A stretch of 64,000 nt of DNA, from contig NC_135213.1 in NCBI RefSeq assembly GCF_052324685.1, positions 37,253,707 to 37,317,706 of the forward strand, read 5' to 3'. This stretch comes from Brachyhypopomus gauderio (lineage: Eukaryota; Chordata; Actinopteri; Gymnotiformes; Hypopomidae). The notes under the pieces are model-generated. The model did no database searches. It worked only from the letters and a program-made list of their open reading frames with translations, and was not told the origin of the DNA. The translations under genes were made by a program, and so were the position numbers. Below, in pieces: positions 1 through 17,152 of this stretch (position 1 is the stretch's first letter; each line of letters begins with the position of its first letter).

Positions 1-4134
<4,134 letters not shown>

Positions 4135-4934
4135 GGTCCCCTCCGCCGGCTGACTTTGCAATTAATAGTATAACGTACAACTGCTGGGTAAATACATTTC
4201 GGGGACGTATACTGCATTTAGCTAGTGCTCCATCTTCTGAAAACAGGTTTTATTTCTGAAGAGGTTTTACTTCTGAGGAGGTTTTACGCCTAGTCCGCTT
4301 CAACTGATGGTCAATTGAATTGCTTGGCGATCTGCAAACGCTGCGTGTCAACTCGTGGTCTTTTATTTACACATGCTTTAAAATAAACCTTCTCTTTTAC
4401 CATGTATATTGCAAAGATTATCGGTCATTTATTTTGCTAGCAGTATATCATGTGCTGTGTACAAATAAAAATAAATAAACCAGTGAGTTTTCTCTTGCCC
4501 AAATAGATAAGCACTTCCGATTTTCATTTACAATTTCAAAATAAAAGTCTGTTTTACAGGCTATAAAGGCAGGACAGATGTCCAAGCAAATTAGCTAATT
4601 GTTGAATTGAAACATAATAAGTTTTCATTTCAGCCCCTCTACCCCTCTACACCTTTAATGGAAGCACACTACATATAAACAACGGATTGAAAACAATCAG
4701 ACACACACAAAGGAAAACATCATTCATAAATGTTTATTTAAAAACAGTAAGAACAAATAGCAAATCCTGATTAAAAAATAAACAAGTAAAATACCACCAG
4801 CGTCACTGTTACATGAACAAAAAGACACTGTTCTCTATTTAATGCGACACTGGGAAACAGAAGATTAAACTGCTAATGGTTCGAGCACATGTCAGAAGGG
4901 TATCTTTTTTCACTGATTTGAGGTAAAATTGGCA
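4135..4934. other. pomt1 upstream region
   Basis: This stretch holds the pomt1 5' flank on the minus strand, then AT-rich sequence with scattered poly-A/T runs. There is no clear CpG island, no ORF that looks coding and no recognised repeat. The pomt1 transcription start could not be placed. Confidence 0.4.
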
Positions 4935-4937
4935 GCT

Positions 4938-5215
4938 AAGGGGCAGTCATGGCCTGGTGGTAGGGAACTGGTCTTGTGACCGGAGGGTCGTGGGTTCAAT
5001 TCCCAGACCTGAGGCCATGACTGAGGTGCCCTTGAGCAAGGCACCTAACCCCAACTGCTCCCCGGGCGCCGGGCTAGGGCTGCCCACCGCTCTGGGCATG
5101 TGTGATCCACAGCCCCCTAGTAATCACTAGTGTGTGTTCTAACTGCACAGATGAGTTAAAAGCGAAGGACAAATTTCGATTGCGGTGTAAAAACCACAAT
5201 TGACAAAATATGGCA
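4938..5215 (+). mobile_element. tRNA-derived SINE
   Basis: The element opens with a tRNA-like head. The A-box region is GGCCTGGTGGTAGGGAACTGG and the B box is GGGTTCAATTCCC at 4992-5004. A body follows with the CCTTGAGCAAGGCACC and AACTGCTCCCCGGGCGC blocks found in many fish SINEs, and it ends in AT-rich sequence. The head is decayed (the B box differs from GGTTCGANTCC), so this is an old, inactive copy. It lies between fam169a and pomt1. Subfamily not assigned. Confidence 0.8.
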
Positions 5216-5409
5216 CATTTACAAATACTTTTTTAACAAATACAAATTATTTGTGCTTCTATGTTTTGCACAAATTCAATCTTTATCTAAATGTATTCAC
5301 AAGCACAAATATGTAGAGACAGTATTAGATTTTGCATTCATAAAAAAAATTTATATATTGCAATATAAATTTAGAAATATTAGAAATAACTAAATTAGAA
5401 CACATGCAT

Positions 5410-5415
5410 TTTATT
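5410..5415 (-). terminator. Candidate fam169a poly(A) signal
   Basis: AATAAA on the minus strand, about 150 nt downstream of the fam169a stop codon. It is the nearest canonical hexamer seen; usage is inferred. Confidence 0.4.
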
Positions 5416-5561
5416 TAAAATTTTACATGTGAATGGAATCAATTACTTATCAGGCTAAGCATAACATCTATTATCTTTAGAATTAAAACTAAAATGATTT
5501 TTTTTACTATGCTTTTACTAGAAAATCCCTTAGTAGTATATATCCAACTCTGTGCATTTAC

Positions 5562-8500
5562 CTATATACTTTTTGTAGCAAGGCGCTTAGATTGACGGGG
5601 TGTTAGCTCGCCTGGGACTTTTCTTTTGCCTTGGGATTTCTCTGTCTCCTCTTCTTCGTGTACTTGTTTCGCCGTTTCTGCCTCTGTCTTCTCACCTGGA
5701 CTCCCCTTGCCCTGAGGCAGGTGCGTCTTCCGCCTTGGTGATCTTTTCTCAGGTGAGGTTGATGTTGATGACCTCCCACGAAGGTCTTGTTTTATCTTTA
5801 CAACAGGTTCCCCTTCCTCATCTTTGGTTTGATCTTCACATTCCTCATCCTCATTTTCCTCTTCCAACTCTGAAGTACACAAACCGGCATTGATGTTTTC
5901 CTCTACTGTCTTCATCTGCTCCTCTATCTTGTCCAGAACTGTATTTTTCCCCCCATCAGTCAACACTTTTGCCTTTGCTGCTTCACTTTCTGTGATATTT
6001 TTTTCTTCCTGCTTGTCTGAAATGACTTCACTCTTGTCTGTTGAATCTTTCCGTTTTGTGCATATCTCTCTCTGCTGTCCCTGATCAACAATCTTATCAA
6101 CAATCAATGCTTCCATATCCATACTTTCAATATCCGGATGGACCCCTGGTTTAGATCTTCTTTGTGGTGGAGATTTGACTATTACAGTTCTATTTCTAAG
6201 CCTTATGCTTGTGAGTGTCTCTTCCTCAGGGTTTGGACACCTGCTCTGGACACTCTCACCCTGAACAAGTCCCACACCCTCTTGTTCATCACTCTGAGTT
6301 TTGCTATTGTCACTGGGTGCCTCAATTGCAGTATAATCTACTTCTATGGTAATCTCTCTTACTTTATCAACTTCCAGTTTTTCTTTTTCCAAAATATTCT
6401 CCTCTTGTTCGGTGTCCCTCCTTGGTGTGTTATCTGTACACAACTCCACGTTTAACTCTAGGTTTTCTGTTATGCAGACCCCTTCATTCATCTCTTCAAG
6501 TGTTTTCTCTTCCTCTGCAATGTTGGTCTTGTTTACCCTTTCCTGACGTTGCATTGTCTTGGCAGACATCTCAGTCCCACTCGTTTGAATGAGTGAAACT
6601 TTATTGCAGTCCTCAAGTACAACAGATGTTTGTTGGAGTTTCATACCTGAAGTTGACGCCATGATATTCTGCCCCTGCTTGTTTTCTGGTGCCCTTCCTG
6701 CCGTGGGCTCCTCCTCGTGGTCTTCGTCGTGGGCTGCTTCTACTTCAACACCTTTCACAGCTTCAGCGTCTTGAAGATCAGGCGGCTTCTCTCCATAGGT
6801 CCTTGCTGCTGTAGCATCTCCAGGGTCTTCTGATGTGTTTGTGTCTTGTTCTGTTACCTCTTTGACATTTTCCTGCATGTTATTTTCATCTTGAGGACAA
6901 CTGTCCATCGTCTTCTTCTCCTCTTCACTGAACTCTTTTTCAGTTCTTTCAGCATCTAAATCGCGTTTACCTGTCTTGGTCGATTCAGTTTCACCAGCCT
7001 GTTCTTTAAGTCGTTTAGACCGTCTAACTGAGATCCCAGTGGATTGTGGATTGTCAGCATGTCGTCTTTTTAATTCCTCCTTGTGTGCAATATCAGAATT
7101 ATCCTCTTGCACCAGTTTAGTTAGAGTATCCGATTCCTCATCATCAATTTGATTTGGCTTGCAATTGGGATCTTCAGCTGGGGTTTCTTTAACTGTGCTG
7201 GCCTCCTTCATGGGTTCCTCGTCGTGCACCTGTCCTTGGCCCACCACAGTCAGCTCTGGAACTCTGCATGGATCATGTTTCACAGCACCTTCCTCCATCT
7301 TTTCATCATTGCGTTCATCAGTTTCTTCAGAGGCGCCCGTGGCAACGTGAACCGTACCATCATCCATCACCTTGTTTTCACTTCCTGCGGTTTTCACCAC
7401 GTCTTCGTCTGTATGCTCTTGTTCAGATGGCTCAATCTGAGATGCCGTCTCTTCCTTCTCCTCTTTCTCTGCTCTTCTCTCTTCTCTGGATCTACTAGAA
7501 ACATTGTTCCTATCCAGTTCTTGACTTCCTTCATCCTGAAGCTCTGACGATCCTTTAGCAGCTACACTGCCGCTTGTTTGCTGGTGCGAAATTTTGTCTA
7601 AATTTAAAGGCTCGACTGAACCCTTCCAAACTGAGGTAACTTCCTTTGTGTTCTGCCCATCTTCTGCTGGTACCATTTCTGTGGCTGCTGCTCTCTCTTT
7701 GAGGTTACTGTCATCTGTTGTTTTTGGATTTAAATATTCAGTTTTCAGATTTCCCTCTTTCTCAACACTTTGCTTTATAGACCCAATCAAATTTTCATTA
7801 TCCTTGTGAACTTCTAAAGATGAGATGTGTACAGGATTCAGGTTGCGTTCCTCCACCGTCACGGTTTTTATCTCCTCAGTGCCTTTCACACTGTGTCGCG
7901 TCATAACCGCAGTCACCTCTGTTTTCCTGAAGGCCTCCTCAGAAGTGATCGTAGCTTCCTCCGTGACAGGTTGGATTTGATCATCTGGAACACACTCCTT
8001 GGGTTCAGCCGACTCTTTGTGGTCTTCACACTGAGGATGAGTGACCACCGATTCGTCTGCCACACCTTGAGTCAACGTGACAGCCGCATCCTACAAAAAA
8101 TGACATGTCCTCTAAAAAGTATGTGACTACAAAAGGATCTGGTTAAAAACAGCAAGGAATTAGACTAATCAATCATTGAACAGTCGTGATGCACCTATGA
8201 ACTCAGACTGTTCTGTCAATCACATACCTCCTTTACATTGAAAGGACGTACACCATCCTCACACAACGGCTCATCCACCAAGCACTGCTCTCCTGTCTCC
8301 GCAACTTCTGCCCTGTATCAGACAAACTTCTAAATTAGGATGGCCCACATGTCCTCAATGCATTTAATCACTGAATAAAGTGATGAAAATTGTTGTGTGA
8401 CCTAATTATTTTCTTAGGTGTCTCTCCTATTTCTTCTCTAAGTTTGTGCTTGAGGTTTGTTCTCCCATAACTTGCTGTAACAGGCGTGTCCTCAACCTCT

Positions 8501-10447
8501 GGAATGATATAGAAAGTGATCTTCTGGCTCTTAGAAACAACCCTTAGAAACAATCCATAGAAACACAACCTTCTACACAAAACTGCTCATTTGATAAGAG
8601 TGTGAGATACAGCATGCATGGTCATGACTACCCTTTACTTACTTTTTGTTGATTTAATATAGATTATCTCCTAGAATTAGAGAATACAATGAGGTTATAG
8701 CATGTTTTTACAAAATTATATAAATAAATATTAAAAGTTTAATAACTTACCTCAACCTCTTCTGTGTACTGCACTGTCCTCTCTGCTTGTGTAATCTCTT
8801 CTTCCGTTATTGTATTTGTTCTGTCTGCCTCCACATTCAATCTGCTCACAACTGCGTGATTTCCTATTAGGAAGTAATGACTTGAAAGTAAACAAAACGA
8901 ACAATTGTTTTGGATCTGATGTCTTAAATCCACCTCTGCTCACCTTTTGCCTCAATCGCCTGTAGCCTTTTACTTATCCGAGTCTTCTGGAAGGAGGATC
9001 CGATACCTTCAACTTCCCAAAGCACTTCTGTGTCTGCTGGATATTTGCTGAGATACTGTTGACAAACTGTCCAAAAAGAAATGTACAATTGCTTGTGTAG
9101 GGCAGAAAACAACATTCAGAGGTTACAATTTCAAATATCACACTTGTATGGCTGTACCTTTATACATTGCTGTTTTAAGTGGATATTTCAGTCCCAGAAA
9201 ATTACTTCTGAAACCGTCAACAAAGTCCTCTAACATGTGTAGACCGTATCCATTGCCACGATGACTCTTTCTTACAAAAATTGTATCCATTACAGGTAAC
9301 TGATAACACTGGGTCGAAAACAAACCGCACAAACTTCCTGTTGAGAATGAGAACAAATGAGAAAATTGGAACCAATGCAAACTTTAAAACCAATAATCTT
9401 AAAATGTACACCTGATAAAGGACCACGGTACCTTCAGCCTTGACTGAGTAAAAGCCAATGGCCTCCCCATCTTTCCAAAAGATTTTGGCTATTTCATTTT
9501 CTCCATGGCAGAGAAATTGAACATCATCACAAGTCATCTCCTTCGTTCTGAATATGATTCTGTTGAGAACATATAGTACTATCCTCTCTCCCAGGGTCGT
9601 GACCTGGGACGGACAGACAAAAGGTTTTACACTCTACCTCATTTTTTATACAAAGGAAACATGATGTGACATGATGTGAATTTCAGATGAAACCCAAGTT
9701 AAACTATATAAATGTGAAATGCAACATCTTAGAAAAATGAAGTCAGTCAGGGTTTAGTTGTGGTTATAAGGTAAGAACCTTGAGCAGTCCTGTACGTGAG
9801 GGGTTTCTTGTTTTAAGAATGTCCTCAACTGACCACCACTGATCCAGCAGGTAAAGTCCAACAACTGACAACAACATATGACTTTGTTAGTTATAAATAT
9901 ATAAATAGTTTAACAATATAAATGTTAAGATCATTTCCATATTTTATCACCTGTAAAAAGGTCTTCTGGTAAAAACAGTGCAAGGACCTTCTGTTTAATG
10001 TTCTCTCCATAGAGGGGTACAAAGCCAATATTTCTGAGGCCAACCTCTATCTAGAACAAGGAATAATAATATGACTTAATAACTGATTACCAACTGATTC
10101 AAACTAACTGATTCTAACATTATTCAATTACCGGCTTGATTCACCACTGGCATATATGAAATAATAAATTGCAGTCAGGTCTCATTATGAATATCGTTTG
10201 CCAGTACATTAAGAATAACATTTCCAGTACATTACTTTAAACATGAAAACATAGGAGTGGCATTAACACATAGGCGTCTGTTTCAGACATTATGTAAACA
10301 GTACACTCTCACCTGTTTGGAGTGAGGTAGGGTGAAGCAGTCCCGTACGTCTGGATTTCCGCTCCGCAATTTGGACATGTAGTCCTCTGCTGAATGCTCT
10401 AGGTATTCTGGGTCCACTCTGTCCAATAAATCCACCGGGAATTCCAT
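5562..10447 (-). CDS. fam169a: FAM169A / soluble lamin-associated protein of 75 kDa
   Basis: Nuclear-envelope-associated protein with an N-terminal acetyltransferase-like fold and an acidic, disordered tail; its biochemical role is poorly known. Ten coding exons keep one frame (1201 aa): 10313-10447, 9951-10050, 9779-9864, 9432-9603, 9158-9337, 8944-9066, 8751-8851, 8402-8496, 8228-8312 and 5562-8090. Recognition rests on the N-terminal two-thirds of the human family: EFPVDLL start, YLLDQWWSVEDI, GERIVLYVLNRII, KDGEAIGFYSVK, MDTIFVRK and GLHMLEDFVDGF, then KYP-ELLWEVEG-like sequence. A 5' UTR intron probably ends just before the ATG (acceptor CTCAGG). The last exon alone encodes 843 residues rich in E, K, T and S, with recurrent basic RRSKRL/RQSKRL motifs, the final one at the C-terminus. 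The human protein is about 670 aa, so the tail is much longer here. The exon-3 donor (GTTCTT) is weak. Confidence 0.95.
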
Positions 10448-11606
10448 CCTGAGTTACAAATATAATCACACACAGATGTTAACGCCAGTAAATTCACCTT
10501 CTTCTTCACCTTTCCTTAACTCACTTGCTCCTTTCACAACGTTTTATTCAGAAATCAGGAGCCGTGTGACTTGCGAGTTAATTATTCATTTGTCCAAACT
10601 TTGTTTTCGATCAGAACCTCCTTCCCAATACATAACACATCAAACATGTTCAGACACCAATGGAAAAAGCCCCCACATCGTTCAATTAAATCACGTGACC
10701 ATTAACTTCTCAAGAGAGCACTTAATCAACAAAGCAGTAGCCAGAGACTGGCTTATAGTACTCAAGTATAATTCAAGTATTTATACTTTTATTTTTACAC
10801 AGAAATTTGCACTTGGAGACAAGGCCTATCTGTGAGGTCGACAGAGGTCAAACATTCACATAATCTGACATTTTAATATGAAACCAAATGAAAACACACA
10901 AAAAAAACAATTGATCAAAACAAGAACCATGTGGAAATGGCCAAACCTGGTTTAAGTGTCGAACCTTCAGCTCTTTGCAGTCCGATGTCAATATGAGCAC
11001 ATGCCCAATACGGCCGCACAGAAGCAAACACAAACAAGTTTCCTGTCTGGGATTTTCACTTGATGTTAAAGTTGAGATTCCACCTCCAAAATTATTCAGC
11101 ACACCGACAGGTTAGAATGGATGCGTACACCCAGAACAGATGTCACTGCTACAATAAAATAATTTCTGCCCCATGCGTTGGGCGCTACCTTCCTAATTCC
11201 TCCCAGTCTGTGATGTTCTCCACCCAGAGCTCCACCCAAACCAACATAAAGTTCAAAGTTTAAACCCATCTTAATTAACCACTCGTTTCCTGGCAATGAG
11301 TCTTTTGATTTGTTAAGAAGTATGTCACATGTTCTTTTGTTTTTAGTGTCAGCATTCCTTTCTTTGCCATAAACAGCTGGGTTTTCATCAGAACTGCCTC
11401 CAGCCTAGTCTGGCCCAGAAAAGAAACAGGCATGGCACAAATATCTTTAATGTTCACACAGCCTGTTATGTCCTTTCACTTCAGACACAAGTATTGCATC
11501 TAACTGATAAGGAATTTGTCCCCAAGAACGCTGTGCCGTAAATGTGATTTGAACACTAAAAATTTTTAGAAGAGCCTGGAATGAAGGATGTAAATGTCAA
11601 CTGTCT
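10448..11606. other. fam169a upstream / intergenic, nothing recognised
   Basis: AT-rich sequence without coding-like ORFs, CpG cluster or an identifiable repeat. A 5' UTR exon of fam169a must lie upstream of 10447, but I could not place it here. Confidence 0.4.
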
Positions 11607-12537
11607 TACAGTTTTTGACAACTGCTAACATGCGTTTCCCAATACTTGTGATACATTATCTTCAGCAGTTGGCCACATGTTTTCATCCACATCACATCTG
11701 ATGTTGGCCCTTGCCATGCACCTGGGACAGAAAAGCTTGGTATGCCTTATTCACCCCTGGTAGTCTTCAGCTGAAATGTCTCTGCAGCCGGGATCCATTG
11801 CATCCAGGAGGGACATTTGGTCATGGGGCCGATGATCATACACCTTCAACCTCCAGACTGAAAAAAGTTCCTTAGTGGTGTTGAGGAAAGGTGAGATGGG
11901 CGGGAGGAAAAGGGACATCACTCTTGGATGGTCTATAAACTAGTTTGTGATGAAATGCTACATTGTCCCATTACAAATGTCCTCGTGTTTCCTCCCACCT
12001 GTTTCATTTCTGCTTCTGGAACCAGTTGTTGGTAGAGTTCATTCAAAAACGAAAGAAGGAGGTCACTGTTATAGGGACCAATCTGGCATTTGTGAAGGAC
12101 CAAACCAGCACTTGAGATTGCAGGACAAATTGTTATATTTGCTCCTCTCTGACCCGCTACATTACTGTACTTCATTTTATTTCATTGATCTATATGTGCA
12201 AAAAATATGTATTACAGTAATAACTTTTTCAGCTGCCTTTGTTTTTGCAGAACTTTGCATTTTATACAGTATTTAAGGTTTTGAACCTTAGGTTTTCATT
12301 TTTGACATGCTGTGTGCAAGCAATTTTAAATAAGGCAAAAATGATCCAGAATTTTGTTATTGGATAAAATTTAAGCATTATAAAAACATGTAAAACGACT
12401 ACGTTTTTTGCCATAACAACATGAATTGAACTAATAGTATAGCCACTGAAGACTGATGTTGTGTTCAATGTGTTTAGAGTTTTGAAAATGTGACTACAGA
12501 TTAGACAAATGCATGTTAGCAGTCGTCAAAAACTGTA
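11607..12537 (-). mobile_element. Decayed Tc1/mariner-type transposon with transposase remnant
   Basis: Terminal inverted repeats start with CAGTTTTTGAC and pair over about 26 bp: left arm 11609-11634, right arm 12510-12535, one mismatch in the inner part. A TA dinucleotide flanks each end (11607-11608 and 12536-12537), as expected for Tc1/mariner insertion. The minus strand carries pieces of a DDE-type transposase: GANITICPAISSAG and HKCQIGPYNSDLL (11933-12175), then downstream in shifted frames a PP-SPFLN block and a DAMDPGCRDI block. Stops and frameshifts break the reading frame, and the N-terminal DNA-binding part is absent. At about 930 bp it is a dead, internally shortened copy. Confidence 0.8.
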
Positions 12538-13036
12538 AAGGACATAGCAGAAATGACACTTTATTTATAGGTAAGTGTTATGTCTTCATGTCTTCAGTAT
12601 ATGTTCCAATACAGAGGCCACAGGCTCCACTGTGTACAGATACGCTGCAGGATACCCAGCAAGTCCAGGACGATCATACACATACTGACAAACCACTGAA
12701 CACATAGAAAAGGGAGTGATCTGTCACACACAGAAATAAACACGCAAATGAATGCACAGAAGACCTGACACCTCCCTTCTCAGGTTTTACAAGTTTACAG
12801 TCACTGTTGACTGTTGTTGGCTTCGGGGAGTCAGCCCCTCTCTCTCTCTTACGTCAATCACACGGAGAATTAGCCACAGTGAAAATAGGAAAATAAGAAA
12901 AACCACGTCACTTACGCTGGCGGCCAGATGAATAGTGCTGTATCTGCCTGTTGAGGAGAAGGTGTGCTGTCTGTAAAGTTAGTTAGGAAAATAGGAAAGT
13001 AAAGGTCACAGAAAAATGGGCAGGAGTGTTCTGCTG

Positions 13037-13127
<91 letters not shown>

Positions 13128-14850
13128 TTTATGTGTGTGAGCATGTTTGGATATGCTGTAAGCAACTGCAGTGCATTCCCTCCACCGCTGCACACCCCTG
13201 AGGTGTCTGCACAACAGATTCCTCCTAGATCACAACCCCGGTCCCACGGCTGTTCCAGAGGCAGGAACTGCTTTGTGAAGTTTTTAATAAAACCCTGAAA
13301 CCGTTTTGGTTTCCTGTGGATGACTGGGGCTTAAGCTCAAGGCATCATCAGGTATTTCTGCATTGAGTCAACAGATGGAATTAGTTAAAGTTCCCCAGAT
13401 CTTAATCGATACAAGAGCCGAGTGTACATCTAACACAGAGAGTAGAGTCTACCTGTTCAAAACACTGTGCAATATCACCCTGCACATATAACGCCAATTT
13501 CAACTTCACATGTACAATGGACCTCATTAAACAGACTTTTCTGGCTAACATTTCATTATTTTCGGGACCTCACAAGGACCTATGAGACACAAGTGAAGAA
13601 ATACAACATAACACCCACTTTCACTCCACACCAGGTAGTCAACCCACACACTGGCATGAAAAACGTGTGGGTGCACAGTCCCATTACCGTCTAAGATAGC
13701 GCCCACTGCCAAGTTTGGGTTCCAAAGTGGAGGCACGTTATCCTGTGCTTTCCATGTAAACAAAATATACACGCAGCCTCTACTTTTTTGTCACGAATTT
13801 GCATTTGTTTTGTTTCAATTGTACTTGTCTTGGAACAGTAAATGGGACACCGCATAGCATAATGGTACGTTATAGACCAACACAAAAACGACATTTATCA
13901 TTCGGTGTAGAAAAAACGCATGTGTTGCGTGATATGGGCTATTTGACATTTTGGTCTGGTTGTGTTTTCTTGTGACGCAGCATAAACTAACAGACTCGTC
14001 TCTCTAATGCAGTGGAAGTCCTCTCTCGCTGTGTTAAAGCCACTACAAGCGTGCATTTTCACCAAATCTACTAAATCTATGCACTGGAATAAATCACATT
14101 TTGTTGTTTTGTGATATTTAAAGGTTTAACCAAAAAGTGTTTCGACATGTTCCTGGTGTTCCTCCATAATGGAATTTCGACGGTACAACAACTTCATGGT
14201 GCATAAAAGCTGGTGAACTGAAATCACAAGGCAGAAAACTTACTAAAACACTTGATGCATTATCAGCACGTAGCGACAGACCACTTTGTTCTGATAAGAC
14301 TTTTGTTAAGTAAACAAAATAATAAGAAAAAAGCACTTACCCGAAATATTTTGACAATGTACTCTAACGTATAAAGATAAATTTATTTATGTATTTCGTT
14401 CCGTGAACAGCGATGATAGTATCACGTCGTAGTTACATAGTGGCTGGATGTGCGTGCATGCTCTGAAACGCCCTCCCTCCGCACGTTTGGGAGTTTTACA
14501 CACCAACAGCTTAGGGGAATGATAACACAATCACATTATGTAACACAAGTCAACTCTCTAACAAACCTGGATGACAATAACGTGACCCAAGTACTGAATG
14601 ACTTAACAAGTGAAAATATACAGGCTAATATGAATGACCTCAAATGTTTCTACTGAAAATACTTGCTTTTGCCTCAGGTTATTTGTTAAATCTGTTTGTG
14701 TAATAACCGACTATACAACACACTTTTGGGGGGACTGATCTATCTGGTCTTTTCTCTCTCACACAACAATGAACAGATCAAAGCTTTTCATTCCCATAGA
14801 CGCATCTTAAAACTCAAGTAACTCAAGACTCTGCAGTAGCAGCCTAATGG
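12538..14850. other. Intergenic, one microsatellite, otherwise nothing recognised
   Basis: Apart from the TG repeat at 13037-13126 I see no coding-like ORF, no defined transposon ends and no CpG cluster. Confidence 0.4.
13037..13126. repeat. (TG)n microsatellite
   Basis: About 45 uninterrupted TG dinucleotides, followed by an imperfect TG-rich tail to about 13140. It gives long spurious Cys-Val and Thr-His ORFs. Confidence 0.98.
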
Positions 14851-14854
14851 CACC

Positions 14855-15130
14855 TTTAACCCTCGGCGCGCGCTGCAGCTCCAGAACGGTTCTGCGTGGC
14901 GAGTTTGCGCACGTGCGCACTGTTGCCCGCGCGCCTCTTCCACGGCAGGAGTCTACAGCAGCCACAGCAAGCTGGCATATAACAGCTGTGAAGGTCGTGA
15001 AACCAAGTAATGTCACTGGTGGTAAAAAAAAAAAAAGATGGGTGACGGATAAATCAGGAGGCACCGAGCAAAGTGACGTGGGTGAGGTATCTTCAGCCCC
15101 GGACGAGAAGCAGCGAAGCGGCCACAGGGA
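14855..15130. promoter_or_regulatory. CpG-rich patch, candidate promoter
   Basis: A local cluster of CpG in otherwise AT-rich DNA, including GGCGCGCGCTGCAG and CGCACGTGCGCACTG, with CACGTG/CACGTGCGC E-box-like words. It lies 4.4 kb upstream of the fam169a ATG on that gene's 5' side. It could hold the fam169a first exon, or serve the unrecognised minus-strand segments further right only if they read through it, which is less likely. No TATA box and no clear splice donor were identified. Confidence 0.35.
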
Positions 15131-17152
15131 CCTCTGATGGGCGGATGAGACACCGGCGCACAAGTCGTGGTCCATGATGGGAGGATTGAAGGGAGCAGGG
15201 TGGGAAATAATCACAAAAAGTATTTGTATTTGCAATTTGTGTCTAAAAATGTTAAAAGGAGACCGTGCAAGATCCAGACTTTAATCTTTAAAAAGTATTT
15301 TCAGAGTATATTTTCAGAAATATTGTTATTACTTTCTTCAAATCGTTTAATGAGGCCTGTGTATCTGTTCTGAATCTCACAGTATTTAATATAACTCCAT
15401 GGTGTTTAATCTGGTGTATACTCGTTTCTCATTGTTCCGTTTTGATTCCAAGTTTTCACTCCCTTTCTCCATGTTTCTGCACGTTTGCATGTTTCTGCAC
15501 GTTAGTAGCGCTGGTAAATAGTGACTGGATCCTTGACCACACGGTGGCGCTATTACTCCATTAACACGATTATAAAAATTATTTGTGCTAGCGGTTACTT
15601 GTAAATATGAACAATTGTTAATAATAAAACAGTGAGACAAGTTATTATTTGTTACATGTCTGTTCATTATATGATATTAATGCAGCGAAGCACTGAAAAA
15701 CGCGATGATGCCATTTTAAGATAATATCTGGCTGCTGAGATTTTTTAAAAAGTGTATAGCCAAACTGCATGACAACTGACAGTCAACACTGGGATGGCGT
15801 GATAACCTTGTTCGAGTGGTTGTTGGGGGAGGAGGTTGATTCAGCTACAGATCTGATCAGAGATCAGTCTAAATGTAATTATCAATTCATCTGACATTAC
15901 GGTCATTTGTTTTCAATGCTTGAGAGATCCCCTCCCTGTCGAATCTGGTCAGTCTAGATCAGAAAAGGTAGATGACTGGTCTTAAAAACACTGAACCACT
16001 TTTAAATAAGTGGTTGCAAACATGTTTATGTGGTCATACGACCTGACCCAGTTAACTTGTTGGTTGATATTTTTGCTGATTGGTATTTTTTATTCTTTGA
16101 GACAAAGAAAGCTTTTTTCTACACACAGAAAACCGAATGACTGTCCAGTTTAAATAATCTTATGAGACATGAGTTAGTGGAGGTCTTTAGTGATCATTTA
16201 ATCCCATGGAGGTGTGTAGTTACTGACTTACTCTCTCCTGGCCAATCAACATATAGCACAGCTCTCAATGGCCACGCCTCTCCTGAGGGGAACAGACCAG
16301 CTGGTATGTGTGAGGGGGTGTTTATCTGTCCATACCTCCCCCAGCTATTGATCCCTGTGAGGATCCTCACCTGTCAGCACCCATAGACACAAATGTATTA
16401 AGACAACTGACATACAAGCCTTAACGTGAATTATTGAACGACACTGAACCCACCAGGGCTTTTTTATTGATGAACCCATTCTGAAACACTCCTTAATCAC
16501 TCCTCCGTCTACATGCTTGACTGGTAAGACGTGGAGGGAGACATATTAAAAAGAATATGATACATACTATTAACAATTGGGCCCTTGTGTGGCAGCGACT
16601 GAACCCAGGCCTCCTGTTACTTCCTTCTGGTGGTTCATGCCAAGTCTTGATGTTTGAAGCTTATTTCCTTTGTTTAAACAACGTGTGTTATGGAGGTCTA
16701 GTCTGACTACATCACTGATCCCGAAATAATTAGTTTTCTCAGAGACAGCCCCATTCACATACTGCACTCAAATTCCTGACATATTAGCACAAGAATTTAC
16801 TTTGCTGGCTATTTGCATAAATCACCTACAGTCACCCTGCCTACAACATACAGGTGAGAAGCACAGTCACTTTGCCTTGTTAGTACATTATCATCAACAC
16901 TCAGGCAACAAGTTTAAAAACGTATCTTAATCCTACTTAAATCTCTTTAATGCTCAGTTTCTGGGCCAGTTTTTCTTGTTGTCCTTTTAAAAAAAGGTCT
17001 ATAATGTTAAACCACATAGAAAAGTCCATGAATGTGCTAAGACAACAAACAAAAAACAAAAAAACAACACCCCCTGTCCCAACATTTGTTTTAGAATAGT
17101 TTATTTTTATATTTATATTTTACCACTAGAAGCTAGCTCCGTGTTACCAGTG
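15131..17152. other. Intergenic, nothing recognised
   Basis: AT-rich sequence with no coding-like ORF, transposon ends or CpG cluster that I can support. Confidence 0.4.

Noticed and set aside
4938-5020. Possible tRNA gene (A-box and B-box words)
   Set aside because: No cloverleaf can be drawn, and the SINE body follows directly; it is the tRNA-derived head of a SINE.
5600-8126. Several plus-strand ORFs opposite fam169a
   Set aside because: They are shadows of the long minus-strand coding exon.
12912-13298. ORFs full of Thr-His or Cys-Val
   Set aside because: They are translations of the TG/CA microsatellite.
14807-15235. 142-codon ORF on the minus strand over the CpG patch
   Set aside because: Composition follows local GC content; no domain, and the frame crosses a poly-A tract.
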